From NCBI GenBank assembly GCA_023433265.1, contig JAEZDR010000180.1:1-32559 (forward strand): a DNA stretch of 32,559 nucleotides, given 5' to 3'. Positions 22,053 through 30,120 of the stretch are shown piece by piece. Every line of letters starts with the position of its first letter. The stretch's first letter is position 1. The translations under genes were made by a program, and so were the position numbers. The notes beneath the pieces were generated by a model, which ran no database searches, was not told the origin of the DNA, and saw only the letters and a list, made by a program, of their open reading frames with translations. This stretch comes from Bacteroidota bacterium. Lineage in GTDB: Bacteria > Bacteroidota > Bacteroidia > Chitinophagales > Chitinophagaceae.

Positions 22053-23465
22053 TTATGCATTTAACTTCCTGTTCCTATTAACTGCAATATAATACAGGGG
22101 AATACCCAATGAAACCAGGACTGCGCCCGGCCAGGTGAATTTTGGTTTGTAAATCATAAGTAAAATACAAAAGGCTATACCCATAATAATGTAAATGGCC
22201 GGAAGAACAGGGTACCCGAAAGCTTTGTATGGTCTTTCTGAATCAGGCCGTTTGATTCGTAATATGTAAATGCCGGCTATGGTAAGCACATAAAAGAAAA
22301 CCACAACAAAAGAGACCATATCGAGAAGGTCGCCATACTTTCCACTGAGGCAAAGCAAACTGGCAACGATGCATTGCACCCAGAGGGCAAAACCAGGTAC
22401 GGCATGCTTATTTAAAATACCCGTTTGCCTGAAGAATAAACCGTCTCTTGCCATGGTATAGTACACCCTGGCACCTGCCAGTATGAGTCCATTGTTGCAG
22501 CCGAATGTAGAGATCATAATCATAACAGCGATGACATAGGTGCCTGCATCGCCAAACGTTGCTTTGGAAGCAGCCACTGCGATGCGGTCTTTGTCGACTG
22601 CAGCCATTTCTGACAGGGGCAATAGCCCTGTATACATGATATTAGCTGCGATGTATACGATTGTTACGACGAGTGTGCCGAAAAATAAGCTAAGGCCGAT
22701 GTTTCTTTGGGGATTCTTGATTTCCCCCGCTATGAAGGTCACGTTATTCCAGGCATCGCTACTGAAAATAGAACCTACCATAGCTGCCGCGATGGCACCG
22801 AGCGCCGCTGCAGTTACATACTCCGCGGTAGAACCATCGGTGTTTATCTTGTGTAAATGCCAGGGATTCGCCCAGTTCGCATCCCATACATCGGGCTTCA
22901 ATGCCAGTAAACCGAAAAGTATTAGTCCAAAAAGTGCGATTAGCTTTGTAAGCGTAAAGATGGTTTGTATCCATTTACCTCCTTCAACGCCTTTGGTATT
23001 GATGTAAGTAAGGAAAACGATTACTACGATTGAAAGAATCTGGGCAGGAGAAATATTTAAACCTGCTACGGAAAACAAGACAATATCCTCGCTAACCTGT
23101 GGAACCAGGTACGCGGTAAATTTTGAGAAAGCTACACCCACAGCGGCGATCGTGCCGGTTTGAATAACTGAGAAAAAACTCCACCCATACAAAAAACCGA
23201 TAAGGGGGTTGTACGATTCTTTTAGATAAACATATTGTCCGCCAGCTTTTGGGAACATCGCACTAAGTTCGCCATAGCTGAGGGCGGCGGTAAGCGTCAT
23301 GAATCCAGTGATAGCCCAGACGGCTATCAACCAGCCACTGCTGCCTACGTTCCGGGTAATGTCGCTGCTTACGATGAAAATACCTGATCCGATCATGCTG
23401 CCCGCCACAATCATTGTGGAGTCCAGCAGGCTTAGGGTGGGTTTGAATTGCTTGTTTTCGCTCAT
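22053..23465 (-). CDS. APC-superfamily amino acid permease
   Basis: 470 residues with about 12 hydrophobic segments. TM1 carries the APC substrate/Na-site motif GSMIGSGIF (22-30). The TALSYGELSAMFPKAGGQYVYLKE segment at ~60-82 is the typical loop of the LAT/SLC7-like amino acid transporter branch. NVTFIAGEIKNPQRNIGLSLFFGT in the middle and RVYYTMARDGLFF near 340 are further family marks. The C-terminus RKLNA is short and polar. It is an inner-membrane amino acid/polyamine importer or exchanger; the substrate cannot be read from sequence. The gene lies 63 bases after the DUF2130 gene and 20 bases before the heptose kinase, probably in one minus-strand transcript. Confidence 0.92.
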   Translation of the reverse strand: MSENKQFKPTLSLLDSTMIVAGSMIGSGIFIVSSDITRNVGSSGWLIAVWAITGFMTLTAALSYGELSAMFPKAGGQYVYLKESYNPLIGFLYGWSFFSVIQTGTIAAVGVAFSKFTAYLVPQVSEDIVLFSVAGLNISPAQILSIVVIVFLTYINTKGVEGGKWIQTIFTLTKLIALFGLILFGLLALKPDVWDANWANPWHLHKINTDGSTAEYVTAAALGAIAAAMVGSIFSSDAWNNVTFIAGEIKNPQRNIGLSLFFGTLVVTIVYIAANIMYTGLLPLSEMAAVDKDRIAVAASKATFGDAGTYVIAVMIMISTFGCNNGLILAGARVYYTMARDGLFFRQTGILNKHAVPGFALWVQCIVASLLCLSGKYGDLLDMVSFVVVFFYVLTIAGIYILRIKRPDSERPYKAFGYPVLPAIYIIMGIAFCILLMIYKPKFTWPGAVLVSLGIPLYYIAVNRNRKLNA

Positions 23466-23528
23466 AGCAGATGCTAAAGCATAAACATACTAAAGAAGAA
23501 TGGAAAGAGAAGAAACAAGCAATATTTT

Positions 23529-24848
23529 TTACTGTAGTAATAAAAGATCATCGCTATCATCAAGGCTAAAGCTGATGGCTTCGGCACCTGCTATACCTTC
23601 GATTGACCCTTTAATTCCTGCAGCATTCAGCATTACTTTCTCCAGTTGCTTTTCCCTTGCCTTCCATAGCTTTTCCATGGCATCTCTTTCCTTCTGAATA
23701 CTGATGCGCATACTCATGAAACCTTCCCTTATGGCTTTCCACTGTTCGCTGAATTCCGTACTTGTAAGGTAGTTGTAAAGCATAGTCATCTTCTCGCCTT
23801 TGTTTTCCTGGCTTTTGGTAAGCGTGTGTATTTTTAGGATGCTTGTTCTTAGCACTGACGCTAAACTAACCACCTCGCTAAACGAACAGATATAGACACC
23901 GTCTTTTTCACCAAACTTTTCCATATCCTTTGGGAAAGCCTGCGTAACAATCACCGCTACGTCTGCACCCTGGCTGCGCATATCTGATTTTAGCTTTTCA
24001 ATCCAATCAGGCGAGAAATCTTTTGTCCTTTTGCTTTCGTAAATGATGGTGCCGCATTCCTGACCTAGAGGGTTTCTAACGCATTGAATACAGTCAGCGC
24101 CACGAACGCCTTTGCCAACAGGTGTTATGGCATCGAATGGGAATGACGCCTGCAGCATGTTTTCGAGCATTAACTCCTGCACTTCGCCCTGTAACTGCAT
24201 GCTTCCTTGTTCAGCTTTGCGCTTCATTTCTTCAGCCAGTTTTCTTTGGTCTTCAAGTTGCTTCTCAAGCTCTTTCATTTTCAGCAGGTACTCCGTTTCT
24301 TTCAGGCTTGTTCGATCAGCTTCTTCCTTGCGGATCTGTTCCGTTAATGAAGCCCGCTCTTCAAGAAGCTTTTTCTGTAAGTTTAATTCCAGCTCCTTTT
24401 CCTTTGTTTGCAGTTCTTGTTCTTTGCGCAGGTATTCAAATTCCTTTTGCCGCGCAGCCTTCAGTTTTTCTTCGTTTTCCTGGGCGGTTTGCTGAAGCAT
24501 CCTGAGCTGATTTTCGTAGTCTGCTGTTAACGTTTTACGGATAGAGGCTTCAAGGGCTTGCTGCAATTTTTGTTTCTCGTCCTGTAACTGGCTTGCCAGC
24601 TCTTTCTCTTTTTGCTGCATAAGGCTGGCGATCCGGCTGGATATTTCTTGTTCCTGCTGCGCTTTTTGTCTTTCTACCGCTTCCTTTTCCTCGGAAAGCC
24701 TCTTTTTGTCGGCGTCCATATCGTTCTTAATACGTTGCCACTCAGCCTTCATTTTTTCCCGGGCCTTTTGTTCGTATTCTTTCAGGAACACTTCGCTAGG
24801 TTCAAATGGGGTGTTGCAACTGGGGCAGGTTATGCTAATAGTGGCCAT
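23529..24848 (-). CDS. DUF2130 coiled-coil protein with nuclease-like C-terminal domain
   Basis: 439 residues from ATG 24848. An alternative ATG at 24884 adds twelve residues; I prefer the shorter form because the CPSC pair then follows MATISIT at the N-terminus, but neither start has a clear ribosome site. An N-terminal CxxC (Cys8, Cys11) is followed by a long charged coiled coil (about 22-235, rich in E, K, Q). The conserved DUF2130 domain then covers ~235-400. In it, GADCIQCVRN with Asp252 and YESKRTKDF with Glu271-x-Lys273 resemble a PD-(D/E)xK nuclease core, and VAVIVTQAFPKDM follows. The coiled coil plus nuclease-like core recalls RmuC in layout. The function is uncharacterised, and any DNA-related role is inference. 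Confidence 0.85.
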   Translation of the reverse strand: MATISITCPSCNTPFEPSEVFLKEYEQKAREKMKAEWQRIKNDMDADKKRLSEEKEAVERQKAQQEQEISSRIASLMQQKEKELASQLQDEKQKLQQALEASIRKTLTADYENQLRMLQQTAQENEEKLKAARQKEFEYLRKEQELQTKEKELELNLQKKLLEERASLTEQIRKEEADRTSLKETEYLLKMKELEKQLEDQRKLAEEMKRKAEQGSMQLQGEVQELMLENMLQASFPFDAITPVGKGVRGADCIQCVRNPLGQECGTIIYESKRTKDFSPDWIEKLKSDMRSQGADVAVIVTQAFPKDMEKFGEKDGVYICSFSEVVSLASVLRTSILKIHTLTKSQENKGEKMTMLYNYLTSTEFSEQWKAIREGFMSMRISIQKERDAMEKLWKAREKQLEKVMLNAAGIKGSIEGIAGAEAISFSLDDSDDLLLLQ

Positions 24849-25006
24849 TGAAGAACGGATTTTGCAGCTAATATAAACCGCCATCCCCTAAAAAGCTAAC
24901 GGTTTCAGATGTAATAAATACACGTTGTGTTAAAGGTTGTTTTCCACGGCTAATAAAATCACCGTGCTAACTGACCGCCGTCATAAAAAAGGGAAAGGGC
25001 GAAAAA

Positions 25007-25014
25007 TATATTTG
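25007..25014 (+). promoter_or_regulatory. Candidate -7 element for the 119-residue gene
   Basis: TATATTTG matches TAnnTTTG exactly, 46 bases upstream of ATG 25061. The -33 position is A/G-rich with no TTTG. Confidence 0.4.
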
Positions 25015-25060
25015 CTATGTGAGTGGTACTATCAATTAGTAACAGGTAAAGTTTGGCCTT

Positions 25061-25420
25061 ATGGAAATTAGCGTTGACAGAGAAATACAATTGCAGGACA
25101 TACAAAAGCAGTTTGGCGAGGCTTACCCTTTCCTTAAGCTTGAGATTCTTGGCAGTGATGTCAAGAAGGCTTTTGTGGCTAAACCTTTAAGCTATGACAG
25201 CAGAAAGAAACAATACAGAGTGAATGCTACTGATAAGGTGAGCCTGGATGGAGCCAGAACGGTTGCTGAATTGGAACAAGACTTTAAGAATCTATTTGAC
25301 CTTTCCATACAAGTGTATAGAAAGGCCGGTAATATGTGGATTGAAACAACCTTAACTCACGACTGGACATTAGAACAACAAAACAGGGAAGGGGAACTAT
25401 TCAGCTCTTTCAATAAGTAA
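25061..25420 (+). CDS. Conserved small protein of unknown function
   Basis: 119 residues, soluble, with no signal peptide or membrane segment. I recognise the pattern of a widespread Bacteroidota hypothetical family: an N-terminal strand, then QKQFGEAYPFLKLEIL, a central ARTVAELEQDFKNLFDLSIQVYRKAGNMWIETTLT segment (about 64-98) and the nearly invariant tail DWTLEQQNREGE. The predicted fold is alternating strands and helices. No function is known to me. It is convergent with the REC-CRP gene and shares the terminator at 25440-25471. Single gene with its own candidate promoter. Confidence 0.85.
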   Translation: MEISVDREIQLQDIQKQFGEAYPFLKLEILGSDVKKAFVAKPLSYDSRKKQYRVNATDKVSLDGARTVAELEQDFKNLFDLSIQVYRKAGNMWIETTLTHDWTLEQQNREGELFSSFNK

Positions 25421-25439
25421 TTATTTTCAGCATATTATT

Positions 25440-25471
25440 AAAAAAAGATCCCGGTTCCGGGATCTTTTTTT
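25440..25471. terminator. Bidirectional terminator overlapping the REC-CRP stop codon
   Basis: GATCCCGG / CCGGGATC (25447-25464) is flanked by A7 on the left and T7 on the right, giving a perfect inverted repeat of about 30 bases. It serves the 119-residue gene (plus). Its edge reaches the TAA of the REC-CRP gene (minus) at 25470-25472. Confidence 0.92.
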
Positions 25472-26519
25472 AGTATAAGAGGTTTCGAAGTTTTGCTTCG
25501 TTGAGCACCACGATTTTACCCTTGCGGATATCAATCAGCCCTTCGCTTTTGAAATCGCTAAGGGTGCGGATAAGGGATTCTGTTGCGGACCCAATAATAT
25601 TTGCCAGGTTTTCGCGCGAGATTTCAAGAGCTTCTTTTTCACCTTTAAATTTTGTAAGCACATGAATGAGGCCATTGGCTACTTTTTTTCGGAGAGAACT
25701 ATAGGCGAGGTTAAGCAGGTTTTCTTCCTTCTCTACCACGTTTTTAGCCAGCAGTTTGATGAATTGACGAGCTACCTGCGGATCGTTATTTACGAGTTGT
25801 AAAAAGTCGGTTCTTGGAATAAGCATCAGGTCGGCATCCTCTAGTACTTCTGCTGTTTCCTTATAGTTTGTTTCTTCCAGCATAGCTGTATAACCGAAGA
25901 ACTCCCCATCTCCATAGATATTAGTGATAAGTTCTTTCATGTCGTCGTTTGTGCGGCTCACTTTTACTTTGCCGGAAACAACGAAATAGACGGCTACAGG
26001 ACGTTGACCTTCGCGATAGATGGTTTGTTTCTTTTTGTAGGTGTTTACCTCACGTTCATCCGAGGTAAGTTTTACACTTCCAACATTCTGGGCATTGTTA
26101 AGAAACTCGTTTACGCCTTTAACATCGTGAGAGTAGGATTGTTTTAGTGAGTCGGACTTTTTGAGACGAGTTTCTACGGCGTTTAATAGCTCAATTCCAT
26201 CGAAGGGTTTGGTAATATAATCGTCCGCCCCCATATCCATTCCTTTGCGGAAGTCGCTCTTTTCACTTTTTGCGGTAAGAAAGATGAAAGGGATGGAAGC
26301 TGTAGACGGGTTTTTGCTGAGCAGATGCAAAACACCATAACCGTCTAATACGGGCATCATGATATCGCAAATAATAAGATCGGGGATTTCGTCGAGTGCA
26401 ACCTCAACGCCTATCTTGCCATTTTCAGCTGTAAAAACTTTGTAATTAGATAGCTCAAGTATTTCGGCAGTATTTTCCCGTACTTCGTCATTGTCCTCTA
26501 TGAGCAATATTTTTTTCAT
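25470..26519 (-). CDS. Response regulator: receiver domain fused to a CRP/FNR-type regulator
   Basis: 349 residues. Residues 1-120 form a receiver domain with acidic pocket Glu8-Asp9, phospho-acceptor Asp52 (CDIMMP), Thr82 and Lys104 (ITKPFD). A linker of ~30 residues leads to a cyclic-nucleotide-binding fold (about 155-265: IYREGQRPVAVYFVVSGKVKV, GDGEFFGYTAMLEE), then a Crp-type winged helix (ISRENLANIIGSATESLIRTLSDFKSEGLIDI, about 299-330). The phosphate-binding Glu and Arg-Ser of cAMP-binding CRP are replaced (FGYTAML, YKETAEV), and there is no N-terminal cysteine cluster as in FNR. Phosphorylation of Asp52 is therefore the likely input rather than cAMP or Fe-S. Its ATG overlaps the TGA of the kinase gene by four bases, so the two form a coupled two-component pair. 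Confidence 0.9.
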   Translation of the reverse strand: MKKILLIEDNDEVRENTAEILELSNYKVFTAENGKIGVEVALDEIPDLIICDIMMPVLDGYGVLHLLSKNPSTASIPFIFLTAKSEKSDFRKGMDMGADDYITKPFDGIELLNAVETRLKKSDSLKQSYSHDVKGVNEFLNNAQNVGSVKLTSDEREVNTYKKKQTIYREGQRPVAVYFVVSGKVKVSRTNDDMKELITNIYGDGEFFGYTAMLEETNYKETAEVLEDADLMLIPRTDFLQLVNNDPQVARQFIKLLAKNVVEKEENLLNLAYSSLRKKVANGLIHVLTKFKGEKEALEISRENLANIIGSATESLIRTLSDFKSEGLIDIRKGKIVVLNEAKLRNLLY

Positions 26520-27775
26520 GAAAGGGCTGTTTGGTTAATGTTGTATAAAGGTATGTGTATAAAGAAGCTAGTGCCTTCGTTCAGGTGGCTTTCCATTTCA
26601 ATATTACCGTTCACCAGTTCAAGATATTTGGCCACGATGTGAAGGCCAAGGCCGGTTCCCTGGATGTTTGCCGCATTCTTTGCACGGAAGAATCGCTCAA
26701 ATAAATGTTGCTGGTCATCTTCTGAAATACCAATGCCACTATCCCTTACGCTGACATAGATTTCGTCCTCCGTTTTGTTGAGTTCAACATGTATCTCACT
26801 ATTTTCAGGAGAGAACTTGATAGCATTAGAAATAAGGTTAAGGAGAATGTTTTTAATGATCGAAATATCGGTATAGACATCGCCTGCACCTGAATGTGAA
26901 AATTGAATCTTCTGGCCTTTTTTCACTATTTGTTCAAAGCTGCCTATAACATTTTTAACCTCTTCAACGCATTCATGGAATGTATGGTCTTCCAGCCGGG
27001 CACGCACCGTTCCTTCTTCAAGCTTTCCAAGGGAAAGAAAGTCTTCAAGAATGTTTTTCATATCGCTCACCGCCCCCTTAATACGTTGAATGTGTTTGTC
27101 ACGTTTATCCTGCTCTTCTTCCCGACGGTATTTTTGCAATAGAAAAGCGGAGGATAGAATGGTGCTGAGCGGTGTCCTGAATTCATGCGATGCCATTGTG
27201 ACAAAGCGGGATTTCAGGTCGCCGAGTTCTTTTTCCTTATCGAATGCTTCTGTAAGCTCCTGCTTCGATTTCTCGAGGGCAGCAAGCGTTTCCTTTAGCA
27301 TTTTAGTTCGGTTTTCAACCTTTTGTTCGAGCTCGATGTTCAGCTGTTTTATCAGGCGGCTGTTTTCTTCTAAAGCTGCCTTCTGAAGGTAAACTACCTC
27401 CTCATTTTTCTTTCGGACGGTAATATCTATGACAAACGCGATGACGAAGGTGTTGTCGCCTTGTTTATAGTTGCTAAGGCTTACTTCAACCGGGAAAACG
27501 CTGCCATCTTTACGTTGCGCAAACAAATCTCTTCCCGCACCCATTGTGCGAGGGTGGGGGTCTTTATAAAAACCAGTGCGATCGGCAACATGCTTGTGTT
27601 TATAGTTGCTGGGGATAAGGATTTCGATCTTCTTTCCAATTACCTCGTCCTTGTTATAGCCAAACTGCACCTCGGCCTGGCGATTAAATTTGATAATTTC
27701 AGCTTTATCGTCGCAGAGAATGATGCCGATGGTGGCGAAATTAAAAAGTGCCTCAAACTCGTTAGCGTTCTGCAT
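26516..27775 (-). CDS. PAS-domain sensor histidine kinase
   Basis: 419 residues, no transmembrane segment, so a soluble sensor. Residues 1-120 form a PAS domain, and 122-185 a coiled coil. HisKA has MASHEFRTPLS with phospho-acceptor His197, and HATPase_c has NLISNAIKFSPE, DSGIGI, LFERFF and GTGLGL. The PAS stretch from Tyr58 to Ser92 aligns without gaps to the FixL haem pocket: His62 falls at the proximal haem His and Arg82 at the ligand-sensing Arg of FixL. The same His/Arg pattern also occurs in many PAS domains not known to carry haem, so redox or gas sensing is a possibility only. It is the first gene of a two-gene operon with the REC-CRP regulator (ATGA overlap). Confidence 0.9.
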   Translation of the reverse strand: MQNANEFEALFNFATIGIILCDDKAEIIKFNRQAEVQFGYNKDEVIGKKIEILIPSNYKHKHVADRTGFYKDPHPRTMGAGRDLFAQRKDGSVFPVEVSLSNYKQGDNTFVIAFVIDITVRKKNEEVVYLQKAALEENSRLIKQLNIELEQKVENRTKMLKETLAALEKSKQELTEAFDKEKELGDLKSRFVTMASHEFRTPLSTILSSAFLLQKYRREEEQDKRDKHIQRIKGAVSDMKNILEDFLSLGKLEEGTVRARLEDHTFHECVEEVKNVIGSFEQIVKKGQKIQFSHSGAGDVYTDISIIKNILLNLISNAIKFSPENSEIHVELNKTEDEIYVSVRDSGIGISEDDQQHLFERFFRAKNAANIQGTGLGLHIVAKYLELVNGNIEMESHLNEGTSFFIHIPLYNINQTALS

Positions 27776-27796
27776 TCAAGGATTTCTGTTGCGCTG

Positions 27797-27826
27797 TAAA
27801 AATATGATTTTGCGTGTTATATGCAA
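27797..27826 (-). promoter_or_regulatory. Candidate promoter of the kinase-regulator operon
   Basis: TATTTTTA (27797-27804, minus strand; one mismatch to TAnnTTTG) with TTG (27824-27826) 19 bases upstream. Predicted leader ~15 bases. Confidence 0.35.
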
Positions 27827-27884
27827 GTCTTGTATCACCAACTCTAGCCATTACATAGAGTTCTTAGTTATAGGGTGGTTATTG

Positions 27885-27892
27885 TATGTTTG
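27885..27892 (+). promoter_or_regulatory. Candidate -7 element for coaD
   Basis: TATGTTTG matches TAnnTTTG exactly, 21 bases before ATG 27913. The upstream TTCT at 27861-27864 is a poor -33 box. Confidence 0.45.
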
Positions 27893-27912
27893 TGTATTGA
27901 ACCGTTTTTAGC

Positions 27913-28383
27913 ATGCAAAGAATTTGCCTTTTCCCCGGCACTTTTGATCCCGTTACCTATGGACATGTTGACATTGTAAATCGGAGCCTCGATTTATTTG
28001 ACAAGATCGTTATTGGAATTGGCGTGAACGTTAACAAGCAGCCCATGTACAATGATGAACAGCGGTTGGCCTGGATAAGGGAAATATTCGATAAAGAACC
28101 AAGAGTGGATGCAATAGTTTACGAGGGCCTAACAGTTGAATGCTGTAAAAACATAGGTGCAAAGTTTATTTTGAGAGGTATTAGGTATGTAAGCGATTTT
28201 GAGTACGAAAAGGTAATTGCGGACATGAACAGAAGCCTTGACCCGGCGATTGAAACCATTTTTCTTACATGCGCGCCGCAATACACAAGTGTGGCCTCAA
28301 CATTAGTTAGAGACGTGATAAGGAATGGTGGTGATGCGAGCCCCTTTTTGCCTGAACCCGTTAGAAAAAGTATTTACAAATAG
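27913..28383 (+). CDS. coaD: Phosphopantetheine adenylyltransferase
   Basis: 156 residues, normal for CoaD. It makes dephospho-CoA from 4'-phosphopantetheine and ATP, the penultimate step of CoA synthesis. The N-terminal signature GTFDPVTYGHVD (9-20) includes Thr10 and the catalytic His18. RGIR (in FILRGIRYVSDFEYE) binds phosphopantetheine or ATP. APQYTSVASTLVRDV is the conserved late helix, where the usual SSS is SVAS. One base separates its TAG from the ATG of the hotdog thioesterase, so the two form a compact operon. Confidence 0.96.
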   Translation: MQRICLFPGTFDPVTYGHVDIVNRSLDLFDKIVIGIGVNVNKQPMYNDEQRLAWIREIFDKEPRVDAIVYEGLTVECCKNIGAKFILRGIRYVSDFEYEKVIADMNRSLDPAIETIFLTCAPQYTSVASTLVRDVIRNGGDASPFLPEPVRKSIYK

Positions 28384-28384
28384 C

Positions 28385-28816
28385 ATGAGCATTTGGTATA
28401 AAAAAGACCTGAGACTGGAAGACCTGGCTATTCTGAATAAGGGTACAATGGGGGAGCATGTGGGTATTGTTTACACAACTCTTGGAGATGATTTTCTTGA
28501 AGGTGCCATTCCTGTGGACCATAGGACAAAACAACCTTACGGGCTTCTGCACGGTGGTGCATCGGTTACACTGGCAGAAACGTTGGGTAGTGTGGCTTCA
28601 GCCTTAGTAGTAGACCATGAGAAGTTTATGTGTGTTGGGCTGGAGATAAACGCAAACCATATAAGGGGAGCACGAAGCGGTGTGGTTACGGGCAGATGCA
28701 CCCCGATACACCTTGGCACTAGTACCCACGTTTGGGATATAAGGCTGCACGACGACCAAGGCAAACTTACCTGCATTAGTAGGTTGACGGTAGCTGTATT
28801 AAAGAGAAAGGATTAA
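28385..28816 (+). CDS. Hotdog-fold acyl-CoA thioesterase (MenI/EntH-like)
   Basis: 143 residues from ATG 28385. A longer frame starts inside coaD, and this start is one base after the coaD stop. It belongs to the 4HBT/PaaI-type hotdog family, with the hallmark GLLHGGASVTLAETLGSVA holding His56 and the catalytic Glu65. CVGLEINANHIRGARSGVVTGRCTPIHLGTSTHVWDI then covers the long central helix exit and strands. This arrangement is shared by 1,4-dihydroxy-2-naphthoyl-CoA hydrolase (MenI) of menaquinone synthesis and the proofreading thioesterase EntH. Bacteroidota use menaquinone, so MenI is the better guess, but no men genes are near. Its place after coaD points to CoA-ester metabolism. Confidence 0.88.
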   Translation: MSIWYKKDLRLEDLAILNKGTMGEHVGIVYTTLGDDFLEGAIPVDHRTKQPYGLLHGGASVTLAETLGSVASALVVDHEKFMCVGLEINANHIRGARSGVVTGRCTPIHLGTSTHVWDIRLHDDQGKLTCISRLTVAVLKRKD

Positions 28817-28883
28817 CCTTGGTAACAACCTTAAGGCGCGTCAAAATGGCAGAGATGGGAGTGTTGGAAGGGTTATTTTACCC

Positions 28884-28927
28884 TATTTGTATGCTATCTG
28901 AACGCTTTCACTACGCTTTTACTACGG
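28884..28927. repeat. 11-bp-period degenerate tandem repeat, tract 4
   Basis: Four units in register: TATTTGTATGC (28884), TATCTGAACGC (28895), TTTCACTACGC (28906), TTTTACTACGG (28917). The gap lies between the convergent hotdog and protease genes. It is the shortest and least certain of the four tracts. Confidence 0.6.
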
Positions 28928-28995
28928 AGTCACCCCCCGATTTTGGAAGAAATCTATGTAAGAAAGCGACGGAAGAAACGTCAGTAAGTGGATGG

Positions 28996-30117
28996 TTATT
29001 TAGTATTGTAAGCCTTAACCTGGTAAACGAAATCCTGGACTTCTCTTACTTGCTTCACGCGGTCCATACTACGTATCGTGCCTCTATTGGCGAGGTTTAT
29101 TTTGGCAACGCTGGTATCCGTATGCTTCAACTGCTCAACAAGTTTAAAGATTTCGCGGCTTTTTACTGCAAAGACAGCGCCTTCGGCCTGGACTTCCTTG
29201 GAACTAAGTACGCCAATTATCTCGCCTTTATTATTAAAAACGGGTCCACCTGAATTTCCGGGGTTTGCGAAAAGCGATATCTGGCAGGTTGCTGTGTCAC
29301 CATCAAAACCGGTTCTTGCACTCAGGTATCCACGGCCGTAAACAATTTCGTCATTCTTGGGGTAGCCTAGTGTAAATAACTCTTCACCAAGGTCGGCTGT
29401 GGTGCGCTTGATGCTATAAGGGAGAGATTTAGGCGCCTTGAAGTCAACGTCTTGCACTTTAAGAATAGCAAGGTCGCGGACTTTGTCAATGTGGATAATC
29501 CTGGCTATAAATTCGCGGCCTTTATTGTCTGAGACTACAGCATTATTGCCTTGTAGAACGTGAGCGTTTGTAACGAGGTAGCCCTTAGCGTCGATAAGAA
29601 AAGCAGAGCCACCCCCGGTTAACACAGCATCCTGGGGTATTTTTGACCGTATTTCGGCAGTTACCTGGTTGATGCGATGTGATTGTACTTTTTGGGCCTG
29701 TTTTATTTTTTCAACATCCTGTGCCAGTTGACGGATTTTTCGTTGATCTACAGAGGGCGTAAAATAGGTTACGAGGGCGCTGATAAACAATGCTGTTACA
29801 CCTGCTATACTAGCTGCGATGGAGATTACCCTTTTGTACTTAGTCCAGAGGTATTTTACTTTACCCTGTTCAACAGGGTCAGATGTTTTGATAGCACCAG
29901 AGAAGGCCAGTTTATCGTGGGTTTCGGCAAGAAGTTGTTTAAGATGGCTTTGACCTGAAAAACCTTCAAGTTGAAGGAGAAACAGCTTATGCTCTACTAC
30001 AAGCATATCAATTTCAGGCTTTGACTCGCGTAATTGCTCGAAATAAGCCTTCTCTTCAGCCCCCATTTCGTCGCGCAGATAGCGTTCGACAGTTTCCAAA
30101 AGCAGGTTATCTTCCAT
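28996..30117 (-). CDS. Membrane-anchored trypsin-like (S1C/DegS-like) protease with anti-sigma-like N-terminus
   Basis: 373 residues. Residues 1-95 are cytoplasmic, helical and charged (LLLETVERYLRDEMGAEEKAYFEQL), like the N-terminal part of Bacteroidota anti-sigma and sigma-adjacent membrane proteins. One membrane helix lies at about 97-119. A coiled segment (123-155) leads to a trypsin-like domain with the complete catalytic triad: His186 in TNAHVL, Asp215 in RDLAILK, Ser289 in GNSGGP. No PDZ domain follows; the last ~45 residues are a basic tail. The protease should face the periplasm. It starts three bases after the stop of an ECF sigma gene, the usual place for an anti-sigma factor. It may sense envelope stress and control the sigma factor, but whether the N-terminal part really binds the sigma factor is unproven. 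Confidence 0.85.
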   Translation of the reverse strand: MEDNLLLETVERYLRDEMGAEEKAYFEQLRESKPEIDMLVVEHKLFLLQLEGFSGQSHLKQLLAETHDKLAFSGAIKTSDPVEQGKVKYLWTKYKRVISIAASIAGVTALFISALVTYFTPSVDQRKIRQLAQDVEKIKQAQKVQSHRINQVTAEIRSKIPQDAVLTGGGSAFLIDAKGYLVTNAHVLQGNNAVVSDNKGREFIARIIHIDKVRDLAILKVQDVDFKAPKSLPYSIKRTTADLGEELFTLGYPKNDEIVYGRGYLSARTGFDGDTATCQISLFANPGNSGGPVFNNKGEIIGVLSSKEVQAEGAVFAVKSREIFKLVEQLKHTDTSVAKINLANRGTIRSMDRVKQVREVQDFVYQVKAYNTK

Positions 30118-30120
30118 TAC

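Noticed and set aside
28819..29253. 144-residue plus-strand frame after the hotdog gene
   Set aside because: Mostly antisense to the well-supported protease gene and covers repeat tract 4.
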